A stretch of 64,000 nucleotides of DNA, taken from Calocera cornea HHB12733. Taxonomy: Eukaryota; Basidiomycota; Dacrymycetes; Dacrymycetales; Dacrymycetaceae. This document shows, piece by piece, positions 13,088 to 23,300 of this stretch. The notes under the pieces are model-generated. The model worked only from the letters and a program-made list of their open reading frames with translations, was not told where the DNA came from and did not search any database. The translations under genes were made by a program, and so were the position numbers. The stretch is from assembly GCA_001632435.1 (NCBI GenBank), contig KV423920.1, positions 1 through 64,000 of the forward strand, read 5' to 3'. The first letter of the stretch is position 1, and every line of letters begins with the position of its first letter.

Positions 13088-14985
13088 ATGGCAACAGCGA
13101 CGATGACTACCACCACCTTCTCCTCCTCTTTCACCCTGGCGCCGCCGCCGTCGCTCACCCTCCCGACGCTCACGGGCTCCCTCCTCCCCCCTTCCCAGCC
13201 CTGCGCACCCTCATGCTCCAGCCCCTCCACCCCACGCTCGCGCATCAACCCCCACTCCCTGTCCTCCCTCCCCGCCGCCGACCAAGCCCTGTTCGAGCAA
13301 TACGGCCTAGGCGCACAGCGGCCCGTCCCCCAGCCATTCGTGCACCGCGCATTCGAGGCGCACGCTGCGAAGCAGCCGCAAGCAATTGCCGTGGAGCACA
13401 CCAGCAAAGCGGAGCGCATCACCTACTCCGAGCTGGAGGTGCGCGCGAACCGTCTCGCACGGCGATTGCGCGCCGCGGGCGTGCGGCCAGGCAAGCGGGT
13501 CGTGGTGCTCTGCAGGAGGAGCATCAGCTACGTCCTTGCCATCCTCGCGACGCTCAAGGCGGGCGGGCAGTACGTCCCACTCGACGCGCAGAGCATCACG
13601 GATGAGATGCTCGCGCACGTCCTGGGCGACTGCCAGCCCCAGGTCGTCCTCTGCATGGCGGAGTACGCGGAGCGCGCGCCCCTCGTCACTGAGGAGGTGA
13701 TGGGGAGGAAGATGGTCGTGGAGGATGTTGTGAGGGAGGATGAGGAGCGCCAAGCGGACTCGACAAGGGTCAGGGATCTGAGCAGGGTGGATGATGGCAT
13801 TTATGTTATTTATACGAGTGGGACGACGGGCATGCCGAAGGGGGTCGATGTGCGGCATCGGGGTGTTGGGAATGGTGAGTCTTCCGGATGTGGGATGTGG
13901 GATGGTGTTGATGCTTTGATGCAGTCATTTCCGGCCACCCTGGCAACGTCGGCATGAAGCCCGGGATGCGCGTCGCGCAGCTGCTCAACATCGCCTTCGA
14001 CATGTGCGCCTGGGAGGTCCTCGCCTCGCTCTACAACGGCTGCACGCTCTGCCTGCGCGGCGACAGGTACGCGGACTGGGTCGCCGTCCTCCGCACAGTC
14101 GACATCGTCATCTCCACGCCCTCCATCCTCCTCCGGCACGACCCGGCCGCGTACCCGCAGATAAAGCACGTCATCGTCGGAGGCGAGCCGTGTCCGCAGT
14201 CCTTGGCCGACAACTGGGCCAAGCACACGCAGTTCAACAACTGCTGCGGGCCCACAGAGATCAGCATCGCCAACACCGTCCAGCCGCACACGCCTGGCTA
14301 CCCGCTTTCCATTGGCACGCCTATGCCGAACACGAACGTCTATGTACTTGGGCGGGATCCTACCGACCTCGCACCGGCGCGCATTGGCGAGATAGGCTGC
14401 ATGTGGGTCGGCGGCGTCGGCGTCTCCCGCGGGTACCTCAACCTCCCCGAGAAAACCGCCGAGCGCCTCCGTCCCGACCCGTTCGTGCGGTGGGACGGCC
14501 GCTCTCCTAGGCCGATGATGTTCAACACGAATGACCTCGGCCGATGGCGCCCCGATGGCCAGCTCGACCACTGCGGCCGCGCGGATGACCAGGTCAAGAT
14601 CCGCGGATTCAGGATCGAGCTCGACGGCGTAGCGAGCGCCATGACGAGCTGCCCATCGGTGCGCACCGCCGTCGCGCTCAAGGTGGGCGACCAGCTCTGG
14701 GGGTTCTACGCCCCAGCGGATGTTGCCCATGCGGACGTGCGCAAGGCTACGGCGACGGTGCTCCCGGACTACGCCGTGCCGACCCAGTGGTTGGCGCTCG
14801 ACAAGCTTCCCCTGACGCCGAGGGGTAAGGTCGACAAGCACCTCCTAAGGGGCATGGCCCGTCCTGAGATGCCGACCAGCACTAGCTTGCCAGACTTGAG
14901 GGCGGCCAAGGAGGGACGGGTTGAGGCGCCTCTAGGCAGCCCAACCCTCAGCGACAGCTCGCAGGAGAGCGCAGCATCGCGGTAA
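13088..14985 (+). CDS. Free-standing NRPS-like adenylation protein
   Basis: Exons 13088-13874 and 13925-14985 give 615 aa. Adenylation core motifs appear in order: ITYSELEVRANRLARRL (A1), LKAGGQYVPLD (A2), IYTSGTTGMPKG (A3, ATP-binding loop), FDMCAWEV (A4), NNCCGPTEIS (A5), a GEIGCMWVGG block (A6), NDLGRWRPDG (A7), GRADDQVKIRGFRIEL (A8) and LTPRGKVDK, whose lysine matches the catalytic A10 lysine. The protein ends about 45 residues later with a Ser-rich tail, so there is no thiolation domain with its GGxS site and no reductase or condensation domain. It should activate a carboxylic or amino acid as an adenylate; the acceptor must be another protein or a small thiol. Both genomic neighbours are biosynthetic-type enzymes, which suggests a small cluster. 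Confidence 0.85.
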
Positions 14986-15482
14986 CGGATTATTTGGACA
15001 GTGACTGGACAGTTATTTTCTTGGTTTTCGTTTCGTTCTCTCTGTTGCGACCTAATTGGCTTTCTCCCTCTCATCCGCTCGAACTCTCATTGTATCACTC
15101 ACACTCGCTCACGCTCATTAATTCCCACGCACTCGGACTATTCCCCTCACTCTGTACTGTATAATCCCTCACAATTCCCCAACACCACGCCGCACGCTCC
15201 CTCATCTCGCACCCCATCCTCCCGCTTCTCTTTTCCTCTCCTGTATAATCTCATTCGCGTAAAAACTCTTAGCATTATTGGGTATTCGGGTAGATAGTAT
15301 CTATGGACTCGAGAGGAGTAATGAATTGTTATTGAACTCATCTGCTTGCTGCTATGCGCTGGGAAGGGGCGTCGGTAGAATGTCCCGGCGATAGGATACC
15401 TCCGGTGTGGAGGTGCGCGTACTGGAGGTGAGGTCGCTGGCAATTGCAAACATGGACTGAACTATCTCTCGACCTATCGAAG

Positions 15483-16044
15483 ATGAGTGATCCCCGAGTA
15501 GTTGTCATTGCCAAGGTAGGCTATCCGTGACAAAAGAGCCGTCGATAGAGAGCCGTCCAGGCTGTTGCTCACGCCGTTTTTGTGCCGCAGGTGGTCATCA
15601 AGCCTGAAAAGCTCGCGACTTTTGAGCCCGCCTGGGCCGAGTTCATGGCCGGCGTGAAGACGGAGCCGAACTGCATCTACTTCAACGTTGCCGTCTCGCA
15701 GGACAAGCTAACGTATTGGATGTATGAGGAGTGAGGTTGTTTCTTAAGCGGCATTGCCCCGCAGCGTCAGAGTAGCAAGCTAACGCGGAGAACAATTAGG
15801 TACAAGAGCCAGACTGGCCTTGATGAGTGGGTATTTCGTATGAATGGGAAACCGGGCGATAATAATTATGAATAGGCACGAATCAAGCGACCATTACCGC
15901 AAGTGGAACGTGATTGCCGGCGGCGAATCATTCTTTGCTGAGGTGACGAGTCTCTATCAAGCTGATGCTACACCATATTCTGACATGTCGCGCATGCAAT
16001 GATAGGCACCAGACGTTACCAAGACGTGGAAGCCGTATTTCTGA
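15483..16044 (+). CDS. Antibiotic biosynthesis monooxygenase (ABM) domain protein, five exons
   Basis: No single frame shows this gene. Exons 15483-15515, 15591-15730, 15800-15826, 15876-15942 and 16006-16044 splice in frame through GT-AG introns into 101 aa. The product begins MSDPRVVVIAK, continues VVIKPEKLATFEPAWAEF, then has the NCIYFNVAVSQDKLTYWMYEEY core and an H-x(n)-HYRKW helix, and ends APDVTKTWKPYF. Length and pattern match the dimeric alpha+beta barrel ABM family (about 100 aa), some of which are cofactor-independent monooxygenases and others stress or quinone-handling proteins. The CACTA element begins 85 bp after its stop codon, so its 3' UTR or terminator may be affected. Confidence 0.8.
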
Positions 16045-16128
16045 CGGAGGCGGCTTCCAGATGATTGGAGAGATGGATGCGGGCTGCCAGGGCGATGGAA
16101 CCGATAAGCGGCGGTCGCGGGGCATATT

Positions 16129-16184
16129 CACTGCATGTCAGGGCCCGTTTGGCTGGGTTCAGTCCAGCCTCATCAGGTGACCTG
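16129..16184 (+). repeat. Left terminal inverted repeat of the CACTA element
   Basis: About 56 bp starting CACTG and ending CATCAGGTGACCTG. It pairs with 26593-26648. A second weaker similarity (GAGGTGACCTGTTCT at 16210-16224 against GAGGTCGCCTGCTCT read inward on the right side) suggests subterminal repeats. Confidence 0.88.
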
Positions 16185-16413
16185 CGACGACCCGGAATGA
16201 GAACGGGTCGAGGTGACCTGTTCTACAATGCCTTTTCAGGCAATTTGAGATACCCTAGTTAGCCTCTGCCGTTAGTATAGCTGATATAAGTTGTTTTACC
16301 TGCTGTCCAGGCAATTCCAGGAGGAATCCCGCGCGCTGGGCAAGTTCCCCGGCGCCCGCGTCGATAGCAGAGGGCTTTCGAGCCCGTCTTAGATATAACC
16401 TGCGTCAGGCAGG

Positions 16414-16455
16414 TTGGTATGTAATCGATCTGGTCATGAAGACCAGATCAATGTA
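16414..16455 (-). repeat. Palindromic element motif, copy 1
   Basis: TTGGTATGTAATCGATCTGG followed by TC, a short loop and the partial reverse complement GACCAGATCAATGTA (16441-16455). It lies between the left end of the CACTA element and the 3' end of the first element gene. Confidence 0.8.
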
Positions 16456-16583
16456 TTTTATTACTATCTATTCGTAATGACCGCTGCAGGCCAGCCAATA
16501 AGTTAATTGCATTGCTCACAATGCATCGGTCTGTAAAGAAACGCATGACGCCGCCGCAGTATCCAGCAAATCTCCTTCCCCGC

Positions 16584-17932
16584 CTAAGCCGCTGCGAGGA
16601 AGTGTACGACAATGAGAACTGTAGATCGATTTAGCTAAAAAGTTAATAGACTACAAGTAAAAACTCACCGATGGCAAAGACCGCCTTGAGGATCTTGTCC
16701 CCGTTCGCCCAGATCCACTTCGCCGCGATGACGACGGCCTTGCCCACCACCTTCGCAGCTTGCAGCGGGCGCTTCTCGAGCCACGCCTTCACCATGTCCT
16801 TGCGGTAGGACAGGAGGTCCTTCGCCTGCTGCAGGCGCTCCTTGGCGGTGCGCGGGTGCAGCGCCTGGTATGCCTGGTCACCCTCCTTCTTGCCCTTCTT
16901 GAACTCGGGCTCGAGCTTGCGCTCGCTGCGCCTGCGCTGGGCGATCTTGATGCGCGACTCGCGCTCGATAGCGCGAGCCTCCGCCTGGGCGAAGCCGACT
17001 TTGCGCCCCAGGTGACGCCAGCGGACGCCCTCGGCAGCCATCTCGGTCGGGCGGCAGTCGGGGTCGACCTGCAGCTTCTTGGCCGCGAGGGCCTCGGCGA
17101 CGTCGGGGTTGACGTCCTCGTCGTCGTCGTCGTCGAGGTCGGGGGCGGCGGGCTGCTGGGGCTGCTGGGGCTGCTGCTGGGGCTGCTGCTGGGGCTGGGG
17201 CTGGGCGGGCTGCTCGGGCGCGTGAGGCTGCGCCTGCTCGGGCTCGTGCGCCTGCTGTTGCTGCTGTTGCGCCTGGGGCGCCGTATCGACTTGCTGCTGC
17301 TGCTGCTGGTGCTGGTGCTGCGCCTGCTGCTGATGCTGATGCTGCTGCGGCAGCGCGGGCTCGTCGTCGTCGTCATCAAGCTCGTTTGGGTCCCCAGCTG
17401 CATGCCTGGGGGCCTGGGGGACAATCTGGAGAGGGGTCAGTATGACTCCACTCGATTCGGTCTTCGGCGACCGGATCGATTACATACCAACTGCCTTACG
17501 GCAGCTGTATGCGCTCGTCCGGTCGCCGATACTCACCTGGGGATCCCCCTCCACCACGACTACCATCTCCTCGAGGTCCACGGCCGTGAGCGAGGCCGTG
17601 ACCGAGCCCTTCTGCGCGGCGGCCTCGGCGAGGAAGGCCTTGACGAGCGTGACTTGCTCGGGCGTCAGGGCGATCTTGCCGTCGACAATCTTGAGGACGG
17701 GCGACGCTTTGCCCTTGCCCTTGGCTGCGGTCGTGTTGGCGGTGGCGAGCGCGTTGTCGGGGGAGGGGGAGGGGGAGGGGCCGGGGACGGATGAACCGGT
17801 CTGCTCGGCGGGGCGCCAGATGTCGACGAACTTCTCGGCAGCCTCGACACAGTCGACGAGGCCGCCATCGTCAGAGGCGGAGGAGGAGGAGGGCGATCCA
17901 GAGCCAGCGAGAGCGGAGAGCAAAGAGGCCAT
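16584..17932 (-). CDS. CACTA accessory protein 1 (Gln/Asp-rich, unknown)
   Basis: Exons 17932-17537, 17425-16669 and 16618-16584 give 395 aa. The first exon encodes a folded-looking block (GGLVDCVEAAEKFVDIWRPAEQ, later KIALTPEQVTLVKAFLAEAA). Next comes an acidic run, a long Gln/His/Pro-rich low-complexity linker and a second acidic run. A basic helical domain follows (EGVRWRHLGRKVGFAQAEAR, then YQALHPRTAKERLQQAKDLL) and a hydrophobic C-terminus ending VVHFLAAA. The last two exons are joined by a GTGAGT...CTACAG intron. The first intron contains a copy of the element's palindromic motif. No known domain was recognised. Position in the element suggests a TnpA-like DNA-binding or regulatory role, which is inference only. 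Confidence 0.65.
17469..17528 (+). repeat. Palindromic element motif, copy 2 (in intron 1 of accessory gene 1)
   Basis: GACCGGATCGATTACATACC starts at 17469. An apex hairpin (CTGCC TTAC GGCAG) and a degenerate reverse complement reading GTATGCGC...GTCCGGTCGCCG to 17528 follow, so the whole is one long imperfect foldback. It lies wholly inside the intron 17536-17426 and runs opposite to the gene. Confidence 0.85.
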
Positions 17933-18170
17933 TGTCGATGGCCGGGAGCGGTGAGTCGAGGTGATGGAGGAGAAGAGAGGGAGAAGGAGAAGTCGTACGC
18001 CTGTATGCACAAGTGCATACAGGGGTTACCGGATTTGGCTCCGCCGGGTTTAGGGGCAAGTCTTCGAGAACCTGGGCCAGCAACAATGCCTCGAGGCTCC
18101 AGCGAGGCTCAGTGGCAAGGAAGAGTCGGGGAGAAGATGCGATGCGATAATTGGCATCGCATCGCCGTGC

Positions 18171-18195
18171 TTGGTGGTATGTAATCGATTCGGTC
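18171..18195 (-). repeat. Palindromic element motif, copy 3
   Basis: GGTATGTAATCGATTCGGTC on the plus strand, in the gap between the two divergent element genes. It is followed by a hairpin GTCGCC...GGCGAC. Confidence 0.8.
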
Positions 18196-18601
18196 GTCGC
18201 CTTGGGGGCGACGATATCCAGGCATTGCAAATCGTCAGTGGCAGCGCGGGAGAGGGGATACGGTCGCCTAGAGACCATTGTAGAGAAGCGTAGCCAGCAA
18301 GAAAGATAAAAAAGGATCGAAAGACGACCATTGTCCAACAATGTGGACAATGACGACCCTGAAATCGGCCTTAGCAAATCGGGACGTCGGCGACGGATGC
18401 AAAGTGGCGTAAAGGGGCGAGCTCATCGCCTCAAGGCCCCTGCTCATCGTCTCTGACTACAACGACCACGTAACTCACTCAAACTGACTGTCAACACCTC
18501 AAACACCAACCAAATTACTGTTTTGTAAGTTATTTTCATTTTCTGATCTATTATTGTGATGTCTAACTATGATATTCAGGTACAACTCGACATCCAAGAA
18601 G

Positions 18602-19749
18602 ATGGACGAGAGTGCGATTCCAAGGGACGATCCAGGGGGTGGATCGCTGTTGCTGCGATATGGGGAGGGGGAGTTAGCCATCCCAGGTGAGTACATTTTG
18701 GACAGCAGCTGTATGCGGCTCGCTGACATTGTTTGCAGATGAAAGGCTCCCCACGATAAGCCAAGAAGGGGTCAGCCCTGAGCAGCGCGTCGAGGCCGAT
18801 GCTCAGGGCGAAGCTACGATTGCGCAAGTCGCGAGCCTCGACAACGACCGGATCGATTACATACCAATTGCTCTCCGCCTGCGGGAGAGCACCCCCGCCG
18901 CCTGCCTGAGGGGCAGCGGGTTCGCCCACACGGAGACGACGACGAGCTCGCACCTCGACATCGCCTCTGTGTCCCCCACCACCCCCGAAGCCGAGAACTC
19001 CCCCTCTGCCAACACAGCGGCCGCTGTGGCAGAAGCCGATGTGGTATCGGCCTCGGGCTCTTCCCCTGCTCTCGTCTCTGGCAGCCATGACGACAGCGCC
19101 GACAGCGTCAACACCATCAGCGCCGACGTCGAGACCGAGCAGGCCAAAGCCAACACACTCCCCAACGCCAACAGCATCGACTCCGTCCTTGAGCTGCTGC
19201 TGGGTCACGACAGCGACGCAACCGACGAACCGCTGCCGAGCTACCAAGAATCACAACTTCTGTCCCCTGTCTACAAGCCCAGGATGAGACGCGTAACGAC
19301 ACCTTCTCCTCCTCCTTCCCCTCCTCCTTCTCCTCCTCCCTCCCTCTCTGCGTCCCCTGCTCCCGCCCCCAAATACGACGCAGGGCTCGAGTGGGCAAGG
19401 AAGCGCGCGCAGAAGAAGATTGCGCGCGAACTCGGCCTTCCTGTNNNNNNNNNNNNNNNNNNNNNNNNNNNNNNNNNNNNNNNNNNNNNNNNNNNNNNNN
19501 NNNNNNNNNNNNNNNNNNNNNNNNNNNNNNNNNNNNNNNNNNNNCACCGCCAACACCTCCCATCCCACCAACACCACCGCCAACACCTCCCATCCCACCA
19601 ACACCACCGCCAACACCTCCCATCCCACCAACACCTCCCATCCCACCAACACGTCGACCCAGCCGTGCGGGCTGTCGACCACGCGTCCCTTCAAGAAGCA
19701 TCGCTCCCTGCTGGGGAGCGCTGTGCGCCTCGTCACTGGCAGGGCCTGA
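18602..19749 (+). CDS. CACTA accessory protein 2 (unknown, contains assembly gap)
   Basis: Exon 1 is 18602-18686 (MDESAIPRDDPGGGSLLLRY), then a GTGAGT...TTGCAG intron, then exon 2 from 18739. The protein is acidic and Ser/Thr/Ala-rich with a Pro/Ser repeat (SPPPSPPPS), then a basic segment (WARKRAQKKIARELGLP) just before a run of 100 Ns at 19445-19544. After the gap a 10-residue tandem repeat (TANTSHPTNT-like) leads to FKKHRSLLGSAVRLVTGRA and a stop at 19749. The true frame across the gap cannot be known; a second frame would end at 19853. A copy of the palindromic motif at 18846 reads through in frame as DRIDYIPI, or lies in an intron I did not detect. Confidence 0.5.
18846..18890 (+). repeat. 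Palindromic element motif, copy 4
   Basis: GACCGGATCGATTACATACC at 18846, followed by a hairpin GCTCTCC...GGGAGAGC (18870-18890). It is inside the open frame of accessory gene 2. Confidence 0.8.
19445..19544. other. Assembly gap (100 N)
   Basis: Exactly 100 Ns, the usual placeholder for a gap of unknown size. It abuts a 30-bp tandem repeat, which probably caused the assembly break. Confidence 0.98.
19545..19655 (+). repeat. 30-bp minisatellite in accessory gene 2
   Basis: Three full units and one shortened unit of CACCGCCAACACCTCCCATC plus CCACCAACAC follow the gap. The period is a multiple of three and stays open in more than one frame, so it encodes a 10-residue protein repeat. More copies probably lie in the gap. 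Confidence 0.85.
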
Positions 19750-20362
19750 GCCCTTCGTCCTATGCTCATCTCCAGATAGTCTTATGCTGGCTTGCCTCCA
19801 TTTCTCCGTTTCCTTCCCTCCCTCCTCGTCACTGCGCTCCCCTGAGGGGGTAGCTCCCACTTTCTCTGATTGAAGCGAGCACGATGTATTAGGCCTTTAG
19901 GGCCGTATCTAACTTTGAATCCACTCGTTCAAAAAACGGTCCCTAGCCCTCCTCGCCTGGCCTCGCCTGGACTGACATCGAGCACAGACGTCCCCCCTTT
20001 CCCCAAAGCCCCACCGCGCCTGTCTCAGCGCATACACGCGCCCCTCTCCACCTCGCGTCCACCTTGTGGGCGTGCTCGCTGCTTCAGACGACGAGCAACG
20101 CGCTGAGGGTCGATGCGGTCATCGACCCTGATCAACACCATCGTCTTGCGCGTCGACCGCACCTCCAACCCCTCCAGCACAACCAGCAACGCAGCGACAC
20201 GGGACGCGCCCCACCCAAGACGCTCTCCAGGACCGACAGTGACGAACGAGAGCGGTGGTAGCGACTGAGGAGCAGAGACGGGCGAGATAATCGCAGCTCG
20301 AGTGCTCAGGTGCGCCCTTGTTGATCAGCCTCCTCTCGTGCGCATACTGACCGCTTCTCAGC

Positions 20363-23300
20363 ATGCCTGCCCGCAAATCCAAGGCGAAGAAGAGACCTCA
20401 GAGTCTCCCAAGATGCCTCTGTGATACGTGCAAGACCGACTCGAGACCCCACGGTCGGATGTGGTCGCCGGACGCACTACGCCAGCATCTCCGGCAGAGG
20501 GACGCCTTCGCCGTCTACTCGGCTACCGTGAAGGCAATCGTACCGAGCGCAACCGCTTCCCAAGACGTCGAAATGGATCCAGAAGGATCAGGATGGGGTC
20601 TAGAGGAGGGCGGGATGCAGGTGGATGAGGATATGGCGCTGTACGACCAGCAGGAGCCTGCCGAACCGTTCATCCAGGCCTCCCCATCGCCTCTCCTACC
20701 CCCCCTCCTCCCTCCTACCACCCCACCCGCTACAGCACCACCATCACCAGCACCACCGTCAGCAGCACCGCCAGCACCGCCAGCACCATCCCAGGCACTT
20801 GAAGAGGCTGCGCGCCCTATTGGGACGACCGTATCGATTACATACCTCCTCGAAGGAGGTATGGCCGGGCCTATCGACGACCTACCCTTTCCCCCTCCTC
20901 CCCTCTCCCCTTCCCCCTCCTCCCCTCCCACCTCACCCATCCTGGCACCCTCTGCTCTTCTCATGGACCTGGATGCACTTCCCCCAACGCAAGCTACTAC
21001 CGACGACGATCAAGGCATTGCTGTCGACGAGCTGGAGATCCCTCTCGGTCTCCCTCCTGCGCCCTACGACTTCAACAGGCCCACGCAGGGCCTGTTGAAA
21101 TCTTTCCTGGAGATGCATGCATATTTTGCAGTGCGGGCTATATGCCTTGTGCTGCTCTATATGCATGCGCGCTGGCAAATGCCCCATGCGGCTTGCGCTA
21201 CTCTGGCGACTCTGGCGTACGAAGTCCTCGAGCACATCTCTGTGCTCCCCGCTCTGGCAACTTTCTCGCCGCAGTCTGCTCCTCCTCGTACGCTGAGGAC
21301 GATATATCGGCGTCTGGGGCTCTGGGATCGATTCGATGTGCGGACACTGTGCCCAAAGTGCTGGAGCTTTGAGGATTTCGATCACGCTGAGTTGGACGCA
21401 GATTTGCAAGAGGAACTCGGGCTTCTAGACGGTGACGCTGGGACTGACGTGCGCTCTGACTGGCAGCGCAATTGCCCGAGACCTGAATGCGCAGAGCCCC
21501 TCTATACTGATGCAACGCGCTCTGGAATACCTCGGGCTATACGATCTGCGCCTTACGACCTTCTCTCGATGCAGCTCGCCGACTTTCTTGGGCAGCCTGG
21601 CTTTGAGGACGCCTGCGAGTCCTATCTCGACGCCAAGGAGAGCCTTTCAGGCGTTTATGCGCGCCTTCAAGATGGCAGCGTATGGCAGGACATGCCAGCG
21701 CCAGACCAGAGCCGCTTCTTTCCCCGCTGTCGCACCGAAGCCGCAGAACAAGCAGAGCTGCGCCTGGGTGTCATGATTTCGATGGACTGGTGAGTCCATC
21801 GGTCTCGCTGCCTCCACAACTAACGCCCTTGGCAGGTTCAATCCCAGCCAGTCCAGCGTCGCCGAGAGTCACTCCACGGGCCCCCTCTCCGTCTGCATCG
21901 CGAACCTCCCCCCGGAGCTGCGATATCGAGTGCAGAACCTCTGCCTCGTTGGAATCCTACCCGGTCCCAACGAACCAAACGCAGACCAGCTGCAGCGATT
22001 CCTTCGACCGCTGGTGGATGATCTGATCCGCCTCTGGGAGGATGGCATCATCATTCGAACTCCTAAGAGTCCTACAGGTGCGTCTGAACGACCGGTCGAT
22101 TACATACCAAGTCGCTCACCGCTTTCCTCTCCCTCAAGGCCGCAGAGTCCGCGTAACCCTGCTGGGCATCGTCTGCGATCACCCGGCACTCTGCAAGATG
22201 GTTGGCTTCGCCGACCAACGACATAATCGGCACCCGTGTACACAGTGCCACATCACCCGCGAGCAGGCTGCCGAAAGCGCTTGGGACAACGAAGGTGTCG
22301 AGCCTCGAGATGGGCAACTTCACAAGCGCCGAGCCGCACAAATGCACCGCTACGCGATGCAGAACACACCCGCCAAGAAGATCGACAAGTACTTCAACCA
22401 GCACGGGGCGCGCTGGTCCGAATTCAATCGACTGAAGTACTTCGACCCCGTCATCATGGGTGTCATCGATCCGATGCACACTTTCCTTCAAGGCTTGACG
22501 AAGACGCAGTGGTATGGGCAATGGGTCAAGGGAGGGAAAGACAAGGTGAAGGTCCTCAGAGCTGGTACAGGCGCGGGCAGGGAGCGAGAGCTCGACGAGA
22601 TTCATGCCAGATTGGCCACGGTGCGTTTCTCAGCCCGCAGTTCTCCAAACCCAGCTGACTTCGAACAGTTTGAGATGCCAACCTGGTTTGCCAGGCTGCC
22701 AACCCAGGTTGGAGAACCTGCTGGAGGCAGCTTGACTTCGGACGAATGGAGAGCCCTCGCCGTGCTCTATGGCCCCGCCGCGGTAAGCACCCTCCTCCTC
22801 CTCCTCCTCCTCCCCAGCTGACGATCTTGCAGATCCCGCCTGTGCTGCTCAAGGCGTCAAGGGAGGATCCAACGACGAGAACGCGCGACGACGCCAAGGA
22901 ATCGGACGAAGACCCGAGGCCGCGCGTGCACCCAGATGCCGCCCGCAACTACCTCAAGCTGGCCACCTACCTCAAGATCATGATGCGGAGGGAACTCACA
23001 GAGGGAGAAGTGGTCCGAGCCACTGAGGTGTACGTTGACTACGTCAAGGAATATCGCAAGGTGCGCCTTTGGACCAGATCGATTACATACCAACAGGGCT
23101 TGCCCTGTTGGCGCTTCCCTCCCTCCCTCCCTCCCTCCCTCCCTCCCTTGGAGTATCGACTGGTCGTTTAGACGACCAGATCGATTACATACCAACAGGG
23201 CAAGCCCTGCTGGCGCTTCTCTCCGTCCCTCCCTCCCTCCCTCCCTCACCTCTCGCTCTCACCTTTGCCCAGATCTACGGCACCGCGAATGTCACCCCAA

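Noticed and set aside
16311..16391. Exon-like stretch after a CCAG acceptor (QFQEESRALGKFPGAR...)
   Set aside because: It lies inside the CACTA element, the ABM gene already ends properly at 16044, and no donor exon leads to it.
23110..23270. CTCCC tracts taken alone as a microsatellite locus
   Set aside because: They are pyrimidine tracts of an intron and are better explained as part of the duplicated intron unit.
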